A DNA stretch of 64,000 nt from CAYLRU01 sp964386565 (lineage in GTDB: Bacteria; Desulfobacterota; Desulfobacteria; Desulfobacterales; UBA5616): contig CAYLRU010000004.1 of NCBI GenBank assembly GCA_964386565.1, positions 95,473-159,472 of the forward strand, given 5' to 3'. Each line of letters starts with the position of its first letter. Positions within the stretch are counted from its first letter, which is position 1. This document shows positions 15,001-30,000 of the stretch, piece by piece. Under the pieces are notes generated by a model. It did no database searches. It was not told the DNA's origin and was given only the letters and a program-made list of their open reading frames with translations. The position numbers and the translations under genes are program-made.

Positions 15001-18000
15001 GATTTCCACCACTCACCGCAAACAGGATATCCGTGGAACCGGCAGGCTTTTCAAAAACGAACGTACCGGTCAGGGTCTGCTCCAGAATATTTAAATCAAG
15101 GGTGCCTTCAAAACGTCTGGATCCGTCATCGATGACTACGGTGCTGCCGTTGACATCAAACGTCTGGCTGCTCCCGGTAGCGTTGAATTTGATGATGGCA
15201 CTGCCTTCGAAGGATACACCGGGAATACCGATAATCTTGACGTCGCCGTCTGCATACAGGGCATACGTACCGTCAACCTTGATCAACTGAACGTTTGCAT
15301 TATCCAGCAAAATCCCCCGGGCATCCGGGTTGATGGACCATTCGCCCGTTGTCTCATCCTGGAGTTTTGCCGGGCCCTGGCCCATGAACACGCTTAAACC
15401 GGTACCGGAAAAAGCATTGTTGGTAAAGGTGATCTCATCGCCCTCGATGGTCACAAAACCGCCGAGGTTAATGGACATGTCGGCCACAATGAAATGGAAA
15501 AACGTTCCGTCAGCCGGTGTTGCCACTTCCGTTTCCGAAAACTTTATCTCAATGGTGCGCCCGGCCAACACAAGGGTTTCGTTCACCGGAAACGCGGTGG
15601 AATTGATTCTCAACTTGACATCCGCACCCGCATCCACACTGTCTCCGAAATTCGCCTCGAGTTTTCCGGAAATAAAGCCGGCAACACCATCGGCATTGAT
15701 GACAAAGGCCCCCTCGCCCTGTGAAACGCCGCCGTAATCTGCATAGGAAAACACGACTTCTGACATGGCGATACGGGTGACTTTCGTACCATCCTCCCGG
15801 ATACCCTGGTCAAAAAAGAAGTTCCCGGAAAGATCAAGTCCGCTGATGGAAAACCCCAGTCCCTCGGTCACCACCCTGACAAAGGGTCCGCCGGGTACGT
15901 CGATACCCAGGGTCTCATCCGTAAACGGCAGCACCCGGGTATTGATCTCGATGGAAGAAATTCCGCCGTTAAGGGTTATTCCCGAGATGGCATTAATACC
16001 CGAAAAATCAACTGCTACATCAAAGCTTCCGGCAATACCGAGGCTGTCGATGACAAAAGCACAGTTGTCGCTGGCCACGGTTATCAGGGAATCTGAACCG
16101 GATGTTATCTCCAGACGGAAACCGGTTATCTGGAGGCTGATGATATCACCGTCCGCCGTCGTTTTCTTCTCGATGGCAAGGGTGTCACAGGAAATCTCCT
16201 GCCCGGCGATATCCAGTGTTATGTCCGTACCTTCAATTTTAAATCCATCCTGGAGGGTTACGGGAGTACCGTTATTGTCAATGGTCCTGTCCGTGCCGGT
16301 GGTATTGATCCGGACTTTAAAGCTGCCGGTAAAATCCACTTCCGGAATATTGATTCCCATGGTCCCTTCAAGCCGACCATAGAGTCCCTCGGAAATTACG
16401 ACAAAGGTTCCGGTACCGCCGGTCACCTGTACAAAATCGGTTGTGCCGTCCCCGATGCCGAGTTCCACATTGGAGAATGACACGATAACCACGCCGGACC
16501 CGCCAGTTCCGGTATTGTTTTGTTCAAAAGAGAAGTCGCCCTTCAACGTCTGTCCCAAAATATCAAGGGAAATGCCCTTCCCCGTAACCTTTACATAATC
16601 GCCGGCATCCAGGTTGAGAACCTTTTGGAGTCCGCCCACGGTGAAGGTCTCATTTACGGCCAACCCGGTGGTGTTGATCTTAACACTTAGGGTGCCGTTT
16701 AATGATACACCGGGAATATTCAAGGCGACACTTCCGCTTAAGCTCCCGGCTATACCGGTACTGGTGATAACAAAATAGCCTTCACCGTCCGTCACCGTCA
16801 GAAAATCGGTTGTTCCGTCGCCAAGACCCAGGTTTATATCAGTTGCAGCGATCCGGACGATCTTGTCTCCGGCGGTGTTTGTCGATTGCTGAAAAACGAA
16901 ATTACCGCTCAGTTCCTGTCCCGCTATTTTAAGGACCACAGCGTCACCGGAAACCCTGAGATAGGGTCCGGCGACCAGATTCAATGAAACCGTTCCTGCA
17001 CCCACCTGGATACTCTCGGAGACCGCGGCGGAGGTGGTATTGACTTCTATGGTGAATGAGCCGCTGAAAGAGACATCCGGTCCGGCGTTGATCCTGAACC
17101 CGGCACCGAGTTTTCCGGAAACACCCGCATTTGAAAAAATGAAAAAGCCCGATCCTTTTGTTGCAGACACAATACCGCCGCCGAGACTGATGCTCACGTC
17201 CGTTGCACCTATCCGGACAACGGATTCACCGGAAGTCCGGGTCACCTGCTCGACAACAAAACTTCCAGACAGGGTCTGACCGAGGACCGAAAGGGAAGCT
17301 GCTGTACCGTCTTCAATTCCGGTGACGTCAACCCGGAGGTATGGCCCGGCCGGGAGGGATATGGTTTCGCCTTCTGAAGAAGGTGTAATTTCAGCCACGG
17401 CTGATGTGGTGTTGACGCGGACTTCAAAACTGCCGGTCAACGCGACGCCGGTGAGATTGACCTGTGCATCAACCTCCAAAATACCCGCCATGCCCGCACC
17501 GGTAATGACAAACTCCCCGCTGCCGTTGGTTAGACTGATGACGGGTTGATTTCCGCCAAGGCCTATTGAGACGTTATCGGCGCTGATCCGGACGATTTTT
17601 TCCGTATTTTCCGTGACCTGTTCAAATGCAAAATCGCCGGAAAGGGTCTGGCCGGCAATGGAAATCGCGATGCCGGTTCCTTCCACCTTTACATACGGGC
17701 CTGTGGGGAGCTCCAGGGAGATGGGAAGTGTTCCCACCATAATGGTCTGGCTGACAGGAGCATCGGTGGTATTGATTTTCAGTTTCAGCGTGCCACTCAC
17801 GGAAACGCCCGGGATATCGACATTGACGGTACCGCTTAACGTACCGGCCATTCCCTGACCGGTGATATAAAATGCACCGGAACCCTTTGTAATGGAAACA
17901 TAATCGGTTGTACCGTCGCCAAGGCCGATGGAAATGTTGGCCGCACCGATACGAACGATTTTTTGGGGTATAACGCCGGATGTTGTCACCTGGGTAAAGG

Positions 18001-21000
18001 CAAAATCGCCGGTGAGGGTCTGGCCCAGCACGTCAAGGCGGATGTCCATGCCTTCCACCTTTATATAAGGCCCGGCCGGAAGGGCGAGCGTAACGACTTG
18101 GCCGCCCACGTTAAATTGCTCGCTCACGGCTGCAGTACCGGTATTCACGGCCAAAGAGAAACTGCCGGTAAAATCAACACCCGGTACTGCAAGGGAAACG
18201 GTCCCGCTCAATGTTCCGGCAAGACCGGCGCCGGAAATCACAAACATCCCCCGACCGCTGGTCAGGCTGAGAATGTCGGTGGAACCCGCGGCCAAATTGA
18301 AGCTCACATCGGTCGCCGCCAGCTTGATGATCTTTTCGCCGGCAACCGATGTCAACTGCTCAAAGGAAAAATTTCCGCTGAGCGTCTGACCCATAATCCC
18401 CAGGCTCACCCCCTGGCCGGATATCCGCATAAACGGCCCAGCCCGGATATCCAGGCTGACGGATTCGTCGCCGATGATAAAAACGTCGTTCACCGGCGTG
18501 CCCGTGGTATTGATTTCAAGGGTAAACGTTCCCGTAAAATCCACATCGGGGATGTTCTCGGTGATGGTTGCAGATACATTGCCGGCCACACCCGTGCCGG
18601 CGGTGATAAACAGGGCCCCGCTGCCCTCGGTAATGCTGATCAGATCCGTGGTACCGTCGCCAAAGGACAGGCTCACGTTATTGGCACCAATGCGAAGCGT
18701 GCCGGCCATGTCTCCGTCGGTGACCTTGTCAAAGGCAAAATCGCCGGACAGCTTCTGACCCATGATATCCAGCTGGGTATCAAGAACCTGGAGGCTCGTA
18801 ACCTTCTCACCGGTATCAAAGGAAACCGTAACCCCCTCTCCCGTGGATCCGGCAATGGTCAGGGTTTCATCTATCGCCGCACCCGTGGTATTGATCCTGA
18901 CCGTGGCGGTTCCGCTGATGGAAACACCGCTGATCCCGATGAGGGAAACCGTTCCCCGGGCAACCATGGCATACGTATCGGCGATCTTGATCAGACCGAT
19001 GGTGGCATCGGTGAGAATAACCCCGGTGGCCATGGGATTGATATCCCCGTTTCCAAGAGTCGCCGGCCCTTGGCCCATGAAAATCATCAGCCCGTCCCCG
19101 GCAAATACGCTCCGGTCCCCGCTGGTGTTAAAAGCAACATTCCCCTCTATGGTGATGAAGTTCGCGATATTCAGGGAAAGATCCGACAGGGACACCGCAA
19201 ACAGGTCTCCTTCTGCTTCACTGAACCGGATCACGATGGACCGACCGTATATGTCGATGGTCTCATCCACTGCCCCGCCGGTCTTGTTGATGCGCAAAAT
19301 GACCTTTCCACCGGCGTCAAGTCCGCCCAATGATACGTCCACTTCCCCGGAAACCACCCCGGCAAGCCCGGTGCTCTTGATTACAAAACCGCCCTCTCCA
19401 TTGATCAGGTTCGCATTCTCCTCACCGATGGATACGGAAACGGTCACACCCACGGCGGCAATACGTGTCACCCTTGTACCGTCCGCCGCAATACCCTGGT
19501 CAAACAGGAAATCCCCCTGCAAAATATTGCCGGCAATATCTACGCTCGCATTGGCCACCGATACCCGGACAAACGGCCCCGCAGGCAGATCAAGACCCAG
19601 TGCGTCATCGCTGACGACCGTTTGAGACGTATTGATCTGAATGGTTACATCATCGCTTCCGATCGTGAACCCGGGAAGCGTAAAAGCCGGCGTTGCAGAA
19701 AAATCCGCCGCCATCCCCTGAGCGTTGATCAGCATGACCCCCTGGCCGTCCGAGATGTCCACAAACGTTGTTGTCCCGTCGCCGAGTTTCAAGCTGACTT
19801 CGGAAACCGTTACTTTTACAACGGAACTGCCGTCCCCCGCGGTTCCCTTTTCAAAGGTAAAAAGACCTTTTAATTCCTGTCCCGCCACCGTAAGCCGGAT
19901 CAGATCCGCTTCATCCCCCGTGTCCTGACCACCGATCACGCGGACATACCCGGCCTGGGTGTCAAACGCCACATTAAACACCCCGGCAAACTCAACGTCC
20001 GGAATGTTCACCGATACCGCGGCGTTGACAATCTCACCCGAAGCACCCACACTGTTCACGGTCAGGCTGCCCGATTCAATGAAGACACTGACAAAATCCG
20101 TACTGCCGTCACCCAGTTTCAGCGCGGCATCGGAAAGCTCAAGATTGATTTCATCACCTGTTTTGGTAAAGCCGAAGTTGCCGCTTATGGCCTGGCCCAG
20201 AATATCAATGCTCACATCCTGGCCGTAAACCCTCAGATAGGGCCCTGCAGGCAGGCTCAGCAGCACCTGTTTTCCGGCAACTTCAAACAGGTCGTTGACC
20301 GCAGTACCGGTCTGATTGACCTGCAGGGAGAAAACACCGCTGATGCTGATTCCCGGTATGGCCACCGACACCGCGCCGCTGACCTTCCCGGCAAGACCCT
20401 GGGCCGTCATCAAAAAATTGCCCTCACCCGCTGTGAGCTTCACAATGTCCTTGCTCCCGTCATTCAACGCAAAGACAACATCGGTCGCCCCCACACGAAC
20501 AATGGTCTCCCCGGCATCGTTGACCAGTCTTTCGAATGCAAAATCGCCGGTCAATGTCTGGCCCAGAATCGTCAATTCAATGCCGGTTCCGTCAACCCGT
20601 AAGTACGGTCCTGCAGGCAGGTTCAAATCAATGGTCTTTGAACCCACGGTAAACTGCTCGCTTACCGACACATTCGTCGTATTCACCGACAAACCGAAAG
20701 TACCGGCAAATGAAACATCCGGAATGTTTTCAAGGGCAACGGTGGCGTCGAGTTTCCCGGCCAGCCCGGAAGCCGTGACCATGAATGACCCGGTACCGTT
20801 GGTCACCGATACATAGGTCGTGGTCCCATCGCCGATGGAAAGCGTAACATCGGTTGCCCCGATCCGGATGATCCGCGTACCATCCGCGGTAGTCAACTGT
20901 TCAAATGCAAAATCACCGGACAGGGTCTGCCCGAGAATGGAAAGCACCACATCGTCCCCGGCTACCCGAATAAACGGTCCGGCATCCAGGGACACGGTAT

Positions 21001-24000
21001 CGCCTGCGGAAGGTGTAAAGGTGACCGCCGTTCCCATGGTGTTGATCTTCAGGCCGAAACTACCCGAAAAGGAAACATCCGGCAGGTTTACTGAAACCGA
21101 TGCATTCAGAACACCGGCAATGCCTCCGCTGGTGAACATAAATGCACCGCTGCCGTCCGTCACACTGACCAGGTCACCGGAATCCCCAAGGGAAAGCGCC
21201 ACGTTCTGTGCGGAAATCTCAATGACGCTTTCTTCATCACCGGAATCGGCAACACCATCCGGATCCAGGGTCATCCGGCTGAATCCGAAATCCCCCACAA
21301 GGGACTGACCAAGCACGGAAAGCGTCAAATTGTCCGCCTTGAAACTCTTGACCACATCACCGGTGACAAACTTGAGAATCACACTGGCATCATCCGTCCC
21401 CGGAATCTCCAGTACTTCATCCACCGGCTGATTCGAATCGTTCACCCGGACTTTCGCCGTTCCCTCCACCGTAACACTCCCAATGCCGATCAAAGAAAGA
21501 GTCCCGGTGGCGACCAGCGCAAATGTCCCGTCGTTGAACTTGATCAGGCCGATGGTGGCGTCGGATAAAAGAACACCCGTGGCTGACGGGTTGATGTCTC
21601 CACCGTCCAGTTTCGCCGGCCCCTGGCCCATGAATATCTCCAGACCGTACCCGGCAAACCAGTCAAACTCCGCCGCGCTGGTGTAAGCAAAGCTGCCTTC
21701 AATCGTGATAAAATCGGCAATGCTGATGCTCATGTCGGAACCGAATACCTGGAAAAAAGGCGTCGTGCTTCCGGCAGTGCCGCTTGCCGTCTCACTCTCG
21801 CTGAAAATGATCCGGATGACCCGACCGTCGATTTCAATGCTCCGGTCCACCGGCGACAGGGTCGAATTGATCCGTAGCCCAAGACTCCCCCCTGCACTGA
21901 ACGCACCTCCGCCCGCCGCAATATCAACCTCACCGGATATCATCCCGGCAATCCCGGCAGACGTGACGATAAAAGCACCTTCCGCGTTCTTCACCCCGTT
22001 GCCGTCAAAGGTGAACGACCCCCTGGTCACGGCAAGACTCGTCACCGTCGACGTGGTCCCATCAGGATTCTCAACCGTTCCCTGCTCAAATGCAAACGTG
22101 GCCGTTAACGATAACCCGCCCGACTCGCCGATGGTGACCGTAACGTCTCTGCCCACTACCTTAATATAAGGACCTGCGGGAAGGTTGAGCACCATATCAT
22201 CGGCATCATCAAATTCAAAGGTTTCGTTGACTGCCACCGCCGTGGTATTGACCTCAACCGTAAAATCAGCACCGGTGGACAATCCGGCTATATTTAACGC
22301 CACGGATCCATCGATCTTTCCCGCAATTCCGGTATCCGTTATCACCATTGTCCCTTGTGCACCGGTCACCGTTATCATATCCGAGGCAAAAGACATATTC
22401 ACTTTATCCGCAGCAACGCGTAGTATCTTTGTACCGTCGTCCGTGACCAGGCTTTCGATTAGAAACAACCCCCGCAACTGCTGGCCGGCAATATTCAGGA
22501 CGACAAGATCATCACTATCGCCCGTATCTTTTCCTCCCGATATCCTGAAGTACTGATTTTCGGTATCGATCACCACATTAAAGACACCGGAAAAATCAAA
22601 TCCAGGGATTTTGACGCCGAGAGATGCGTTTTTCAGTTCGCCTGTTACGCCCGTGTCGCTCATCACCAGCATACCGGACGCAATGTCAACACTCACGACC
22701 TCGCTGTCACCATCCCCGAGCCCGATATGGGCGGTATCAACATCGATTTGCAGGGCGTTGCCCGTATCGGTTATGGTGAAATTACCGCTGATCGTCTGGC
22801 CGAGAAGGGTAAGAGATGCCGTCCCACCCGGCTTGACACCGGTTACGGCTATTTTTAAATACGGTCCCTTGGGCAGATTAAGAAATACCGTCTCATCGCC
22901 GACGTTAAAACTCTCATTCACGGCAATACCGGTATTGTTGACCGATAGGATGAACTTTCCGGACAGGTCAACACCATCAAGCCGGACTGAAGCGATTGCT
23001 TCAAGCACTCCGGCAAGGCCTTCGTCTGTTATCAGCAGCGCGCCCGAAGTGATTTCAACTGAAAGAATGCAGTCATCTGCGGTTCCGCTGCCACCGACAT
23101 AAAGAGCCACGTCGCTGAGTGCCACGGTCAACCGTTTTGACCTGTCAGGCTGGGTCACCTGTTCAAAACGGATATTACCGGTTAACGTTTGTTCCAGGAT
23201 GGTCAGCGACAGGGGTGATCCTTCGACACGGAGATAAGGACCTGCCTGAAGTGTGAGGACGGTTTGGGTCTGGCCGACATCAAATGTCTCATTGATGGCG
23301 TTGCCGGTATTGTTAATGGCAAGACTCAGACTGCCATCAAGATCAACGCCCGGGATATCGACCTCAACGGTTCCGCTGATTCTGCCGGCCAGTCCGTTGC
23401 TGTTAACGAGCATAAGACCGGTGCCATTGGTCAGACTGATGAAATCCGTTATACCGTCTCCTAAGCTTATGGAGATGTTTACGGCTGCAATCTTAACGAT
23501 TTTTTGGGGTATAACGCCGGATGTTGTCACCTGGGTAAAGGCAAAATCGCCGGTGAGGGTCTGGCCCAGCACGTCAAGGCGGATGTCCATGCCTTCCACC
23601 TTTATATAAGGCCCGGCCGGAAGGGCGAGCGTAACGACTTGGCCGCCCACGTTAAATTGCTCGCTCACGGCTGCAGTACCGGTATTCACGGCCAAAGAGA
23701 AACTGCCGGTAAAATCAACACCCGGTACTGCAAGGGAAACGGTCCCGCTCAATGTTCCGGCAAGACCGGCGCCGGAAATCACAAACATCCCCCGACCGCT
23801 GGTCAGGCTGAGAATGTCGGTGGAACCCGCGGCCAAATTGAAGCTCACATCGGTCGCCGCCAGCTTGATGATCTTTTCGCCGGCAACCGATGTCAACTGC
23901 TCAAAGGAAAAATTTCCGCTGAGCGTCTGACCCATAATCCCCAGGCTCACCCCCTGGCCGGATATCCGCATAAACGGCCCAGCCCGGATATCCAGGCTGA

Positions 24001-27000
24001 CGGATTCGTCGCCGATGATAAAAACGTCGTTCACCGGCGTGCCCGTGGTATTGATTTCAAGGGTAAACGTTCCCGTAAAATCCACATCGGGGATGTTCTC
24101 GGTGATGGTTGCAGATACATTGCCGGCCACACCCGTGCCGGCGGTGATAAACAGGGCCCCGCTGCCCTCGGTAATGCTGATCAGATCCGTGGTACCGTCG
24201 CCAAAGGACAGGCTCACGTTATTGGCACCAATGCGAAGCGTGCCGGCCATGTCTCCGTCGGTGACCTTGTCAAAGGCAAAATCGCCGGACAGCTTCTGAC
24301 CCATGATATCCAGCTGGGTATCAAGAACCTGGAGGCTCGTAACCTTCTCACCGGTATCAAAGGAAACCGTAACCCCCTCTCCCGTGGATCCGGCAATGGT
24401 CAGGGTTTCATCTATCGCCGCACCCGTGGTATTGATCCTGACCGTGGCGGTTCCGCTGATGGAAACACCGCTGATCCCGATGAGGGAAACCGTTCCCCGG
24501 GCAACCATGGCATACGTATCGGCGATCTTGATCAGACCGATGGTGGCATCGGTGAGAATAACCCCGGTGGCCATGGGATTGATATCCCCGTTTCCAAGAG
24601 TCGCCGGCCCTTGGCCCATGAAAATCATCAGCCCGTCCCCGGCAAATACGCTCCGGTCCCCGCTGGTGTTAAAAGCAACATTCCCCTCTATGGTGATGAA
24701 GTTCGCGATATTCAGGGAAAGATCCGACAGGGACACCGCAAACAGGTCTCCTTCTGCTTCACTGAACCGGATCACGATGGACCGACCGTATATGTCGATG
24801 GTCTCATCCACTGCCCCGCCGGTCTTGTTGATGCGCAAAATGACCTTTCCACCGGCGTCAAGTCCGCCCAATGATACGTCCACTTCCCCGGAAACCACCC
24901 CGGCAAGCCCGGTGCTCTTGATTACAAAACCGCCCTCTCCATTGATCAGGTTCGCATTCTCCTCACCGATGGATACGGAAACGGTCACACCCACGGCGGC
25001 AATACGTGTCACCCTTGTACCGTCCGCCGCAATACCCTGGTCAAACAGGAAATCCCCCTGCAAAATATTGCCGGCAATATCTACGCTCGCATTGGCCACC
25101 GATACCCGGACAAACGGCCCCGCAGGCAGATCAAGACCCAGTGCGTCATCGCTGACGACCGTTTGAGACGTATTGATCTGAATGGTTACATCATCGCTTC
25201 CGATCGTGAACCCGGGAAGCGTAAAAGCCGGCGTTGCAGAAAAATCCGCCGCCATCCCCTGAGCGTTGATCAGCATGACCCCCTGGCCGTCCGAGATGTC
25301 CACAAACGTTGTTGTCCCGTCGCCGAGTTTCAAGCTGACTTCGGAAACCGTTACTTTTACAACGGAACTGCCGTCCCCCGCGGTTCCCTTTTCAAAGGTA
25401 AAAAGACCTTTTAATTCCTGTCCCGCCACCGTAAGCCGGATCAGATCCGCTTCATCCCCCGTGTCCTGACCACCGATCACGCGGACATACCCGGCCTGGG
25501 TGTCAAACGCCACATTAAACACCCCGGCAAACTCAACGTCCGGAATGTTCACCGATACCGCGGCGTTGACAATCTCACCCGAAGCACCCACACTGTTCAC
25601 GGTCAGGCTGCCCGATTCAATGAAGACACTGACAAAATCCGTACTGCCGTCACCCAGTTTCAGCGCGGCATCGGAAAGCTCAAGATTGATTTCATCACCT
25701 GTTTTGGTAAAGCCGAAGTTGCCGCTTATGGCCTGGCCCAGAATATCAATGCTCACATCCTGGCCGTAAACCCTCAGATAGGGCCCTGCAGGCAGGCTCA
25801 GCAGCACCTGTTTTCCGGCAACTTCAAACAGGTCGTTGACCGCAGTACCGGTCTGATTGACCTGCAGGGAGAAAACACCGCTGATGCTGATTCCCGGTAT
25901 GGCCACCGACACCGCGCCGCTGACCTTCCCGGCAAGACCCTGGGCCGTCATCAAAAAATTGCCCTCACCCGCTGTGAGCTTCACAATGTCCTTGCTCCCG
26001 TCATTCAACGCAAAGACAACATCGGTCGCCCCCACACGAACAATGGTCTCCCCGGCATCGTTGACCAGTCTTTCGAATGCAAAATCGCCGGTCAATGTCT
26101 GGCCCAGAATCGTCAATTCAATGCCGGTTCCGTCAACCCGTAAGTACGGTCCTGCAGGCAGGTTCAAATCAATGGTCTTTGAACCCACGGTAAACTGCTC
26201 GCTTACCGACACATTCGTCGTATTCACCGACAAACCGAAAGTACCGGCAAATGAAACATCCGGAATGTTTTCAAGGGCAACGGTGGCGTCGAGTTTCCCG
26301 GCCAGCCCGGAAGCCGTGACCATGAATGACCCGGTACCGTTGGTCACCGATACATAGGTCGTGGTCCCATCGCCGATGGAAAGCGTAACATCGGTTGCCC
26401 CGATCCGGATGATCCGCGTACCATCCGCGGTAGTCAACTGTTCAAATGCAAAATCACCGGACAGGGTCTGCCCGAGAATGGAAAGCACCACATCGTCCCC
26501 GGCTACCCGAATAAACGGTCCGGCATCCAGGGACACGGTATCGCCTGCGGAAGGTGTAAAGGTGACCGCCGTTCCCATGGTGTTGATCTTCAGGCCGAAA
26601 CTACCCGAAAAGGAAACATCCGGCAGGTTTACTGAAACCGATGCATTCAGAACACCGGCAATGCCTCCGCTGGTGAACATAAATGCACCGCTGCCGTCCG
26701 TCACACTGACCAGGTCACCGGAATCCCCAAGGGAAAGCGCCACGTTCTGTGCGGAAATCTCAATGACGCTTTCTTCATCACCGGAATCGGCAACACCATC
26801 CGGATCCAGGGTCATCCGGCTGAATCCGAAATCCCCCACAAGGGACTGACCAAGCACGGAAAGCGTCAAATTGTCCGCCTTGAAACTCTTGACCACATCA
26901 CCGGTGACAAACTTGAGAATCACACTGGCATCATCCGTCCCCGGAATCTCCAGTACTTCATCCACCGGCTGATTCGAATCGTTCACCCGGACTTTCGCCG

Positions 27001-30000
27001 TTCCCTCCACCGTAACACTCCCAATGCCGATCAAAGAAAGAGTCCCGGTGGCGACCAGCGCAAATGTCCCGTCGTTGAACTTGATCAGGCCGATGGTGGC
27101 GTCGGATAAAAGAACACCCGTGGCTGACGGGTTGATGTCTCCACCGTCCAGTTTCGCCGGCCCCTGGCCCATGAATATCTCCAGACCGTACCCGGCAAAC
27201 CAGTCAAACTCCGCCGCGCTGGTGTAAGCAAAGCTGCCTTCAATCGTGATAAAATCGGCAATGCTGATGCTCATGTCGGAACCGAATACCTGGAAAAAAG
27301 GCGTCGTGCTTCCGGCAGTGCCGCTTGCCGTCTCACTCTCGCTGAAAATGATCCGGATGACCCGACCGTCGATTTCAATGCTCCGGTCCACCGGCGACAG
27401 GGTCGAATTGATCCGTAGCCCAAGACTCCCCCCTGCACTGAACGCACCTCCGCCCGCCGCAATATCAACCTCACCGGATATCATCCCGGCAATCCCGGCA
27501 GACGTGACGATAAAAGCACCTTCCGCGTTCTTCACCCCGTTGCCGTCAAAGGTGAACGACCCCCTGGTCACGGCAAGACTCGTCACCGTCGACGTGGTCC
27601 CATCAGGATTCTCAACCGTTCCCTGCTCAAATGCAAACGTGGCCGTTAACGATAACCCGCCCGACTCGCCGATGGTGACCGTAACGTCTCTGCCCACTAC
27701 CTTAATATAAGGACCTGCGGGAAGGTTGAGCACCATATCATCGGCATCATCAAATTCAAAGGTTTCGTTGACTGCCACCGCCGTGGTATTGACCTCAACC
27801 GTAAAATCAGCACTCGTAGAAAAACCGGTGATCCCGATGTTAACGGTTCCCCCGATCTTGCCGGCCACACCTGTTTCCATCATAACCAGCACGCCCTGAC
27901 CATGGGTGATGCTGATCGCACCAGAAACTATTGAAACCCCGACACCCGTGGCGCTGATTCGCACGATCTGCTCACCGCCGGTGGTCGTCAGTCGTTCTAT
28001 AACAAAAGCGCCTTTAATGGTTTGACCCGCCAATGTAAGACTCACAAGGTCACTATCATCTCCGGTAACAGCGCCGCCGGCTATTCTGAAATACTGCTGT
28101 GCCGTATCGATTTGTGCGTCAAAAGCACCTGAAAATTCAATTCCCGGAATATTAACCGTAATGTCCGCCTGATTCATCGTTCCGGAAATTCCTGTATCGC
28201 TCATGGTCAGGCTGCCCGCTGCAATATCCACACTCACGAATTCGTCAGACCCGTTCCCCAGCCCGATGTGGATATCGCTGATGTCCATCTGCACCTGAGT
28301 ACCGTCTTTTTCAATTGCAAAATTGCCGCTAATTGTCTGTCCGAGTATTTCAAGTTCAACATTATCACCGCCGAATCTGGATACGCCTGGGCTGAGGTTC
28401 AGGACCTTTGTTATACTTCCCACGGTGATCTCCCGAAATACGGCAGAAGAAAAGGTATTTTTCTGCATCCCGAGATCACCGGAGAACGAAACATCTGCAA
28501 TACCGACAATCTCAGCAGCACCGGAGGCATCAAATGCATAACCGTCCCGTGTGAGAAGCACCATCAACTCGGCCCCGGAAACCCGAACACCGAGTTCAGG
28601 ACTGTCATTTCCGACAAACAGATCCACATCGGAAGCGGCGATCAGTATTTCCGCAGCACCGTTCTCGGTGGTTGTTCTTTCAACGGAAAAGTTCCCGGAA
28701 AGATTTCCCAGGGGTGTTTCGAGAATGATATTTTCCGTCCCAATTCGCAGGATATTTGCCGGAACATTGAGAGTGACCGTTGTTCCTGCCGCCGTAATCG
28801 ACCTGTTGACCGCCGTGCTCTTGGTATTCTGCCGTGCGGAAAGGTCTCCGTTGAACAACAGTCCCGGAACGCCGATAATGGCGGCGGCGCCCGTTGCATC
28901 AAAGGCATAGGTTCCATCGGGGCTAATCATCAGTGCAAATTGCGCATCGGTTACACGAACGCCCAGATCATCTGATTCAGCCGGGGTATTTTTGTCATCG
29001 CCGACAAAGAACGTCATGTCGAGGCCGGTAGCGAATACTTCATTTGTGGTGCCGTCCTTAACCACGTAAATGGACCCGGACAGGTCGGCCACCGGGGTGT
29101 TCAGGATAATGTCGGTTCCTTTAAAATAAAGAATGTTGCCTTCTCCGGGTCCGAAAGACATGTCAATCGTCATGCCGTCTATCATTACGCTTTCATCGAT
29201 GTCTTCCCGGCCGGTTGTGTTGACGCGCATGGCCAGAGCCCCGCTTAATGCAAGGCTGTCGCTGAGCCCCACAAATATCACATCGCCCGATGCATCGGCC
29301 GCGTATGTGCCGTTGCCGAACAGCATCATGAACAGGTCGGCGTTTACGATGGAAATACCAACCGATCCGGGAACGCCGAGGAAGGCGTTGACATCAGCAG
29401 CCGCAACCCGGACGACCGTATCCCCCAGGCTGTCCGTTGCCGTTTCAAAATAGAACAGTCCGTCAAGATCCACGAAATTCGCTATTTTCAATTCTGCTGA
29501 TCCTGAAATACGGACAAACTGTTCATCAGCAGCATAGTTCAGAACGGTACTGCCGATTGATTCATCCACTGTTATGCCGGAATTGAATTCAAGATCCAGC
29601 CGGGCCTGCAGAGTCAAATCGGCGATGCCGTCAAGCGCGACATCACCTGAAGCCCTGCCGGCGATACCGGTGGGGGTCAGGATAAAAACGCCGGATCCAT
29701 TCTCCAGTTCCAGGGAGACCGAACCTGCGGAAAAAATAACATGAACTGCTTCAGCCTCGAAAAGGACGATCTTCTCACCGGCCAGGGATACGGACTGTTC
29801 AATGACAAAACTGCCGGTCAGTGTCTGATCAAGGACAACAAGATCGATGTCCCGGGCCTCCACCCGCAAAAAAGGTCCGGCTTCAACATCTATGGAAATG
29901 CCGTCCTGCCCGGTATTGAGAATTTCATACACGGCTGCGTGGGTCGTATTAATGGCAAGAGACACATCGCCGCTCATGCTGACCACATTCTCAATGTTGA

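Noticed and set aside
17963..19333. Long plus-strand open frame (456 codons), repeated at 23504-24874, and dozens of similar plus-strand frames from 56 to 40193
   Set aside because: They are antisense shadows of the giant minus-strand gene, in frames that stay open because the sense codons seldom spell reverse-complement stops. Their translations have no domain features or ribosome binding sites.
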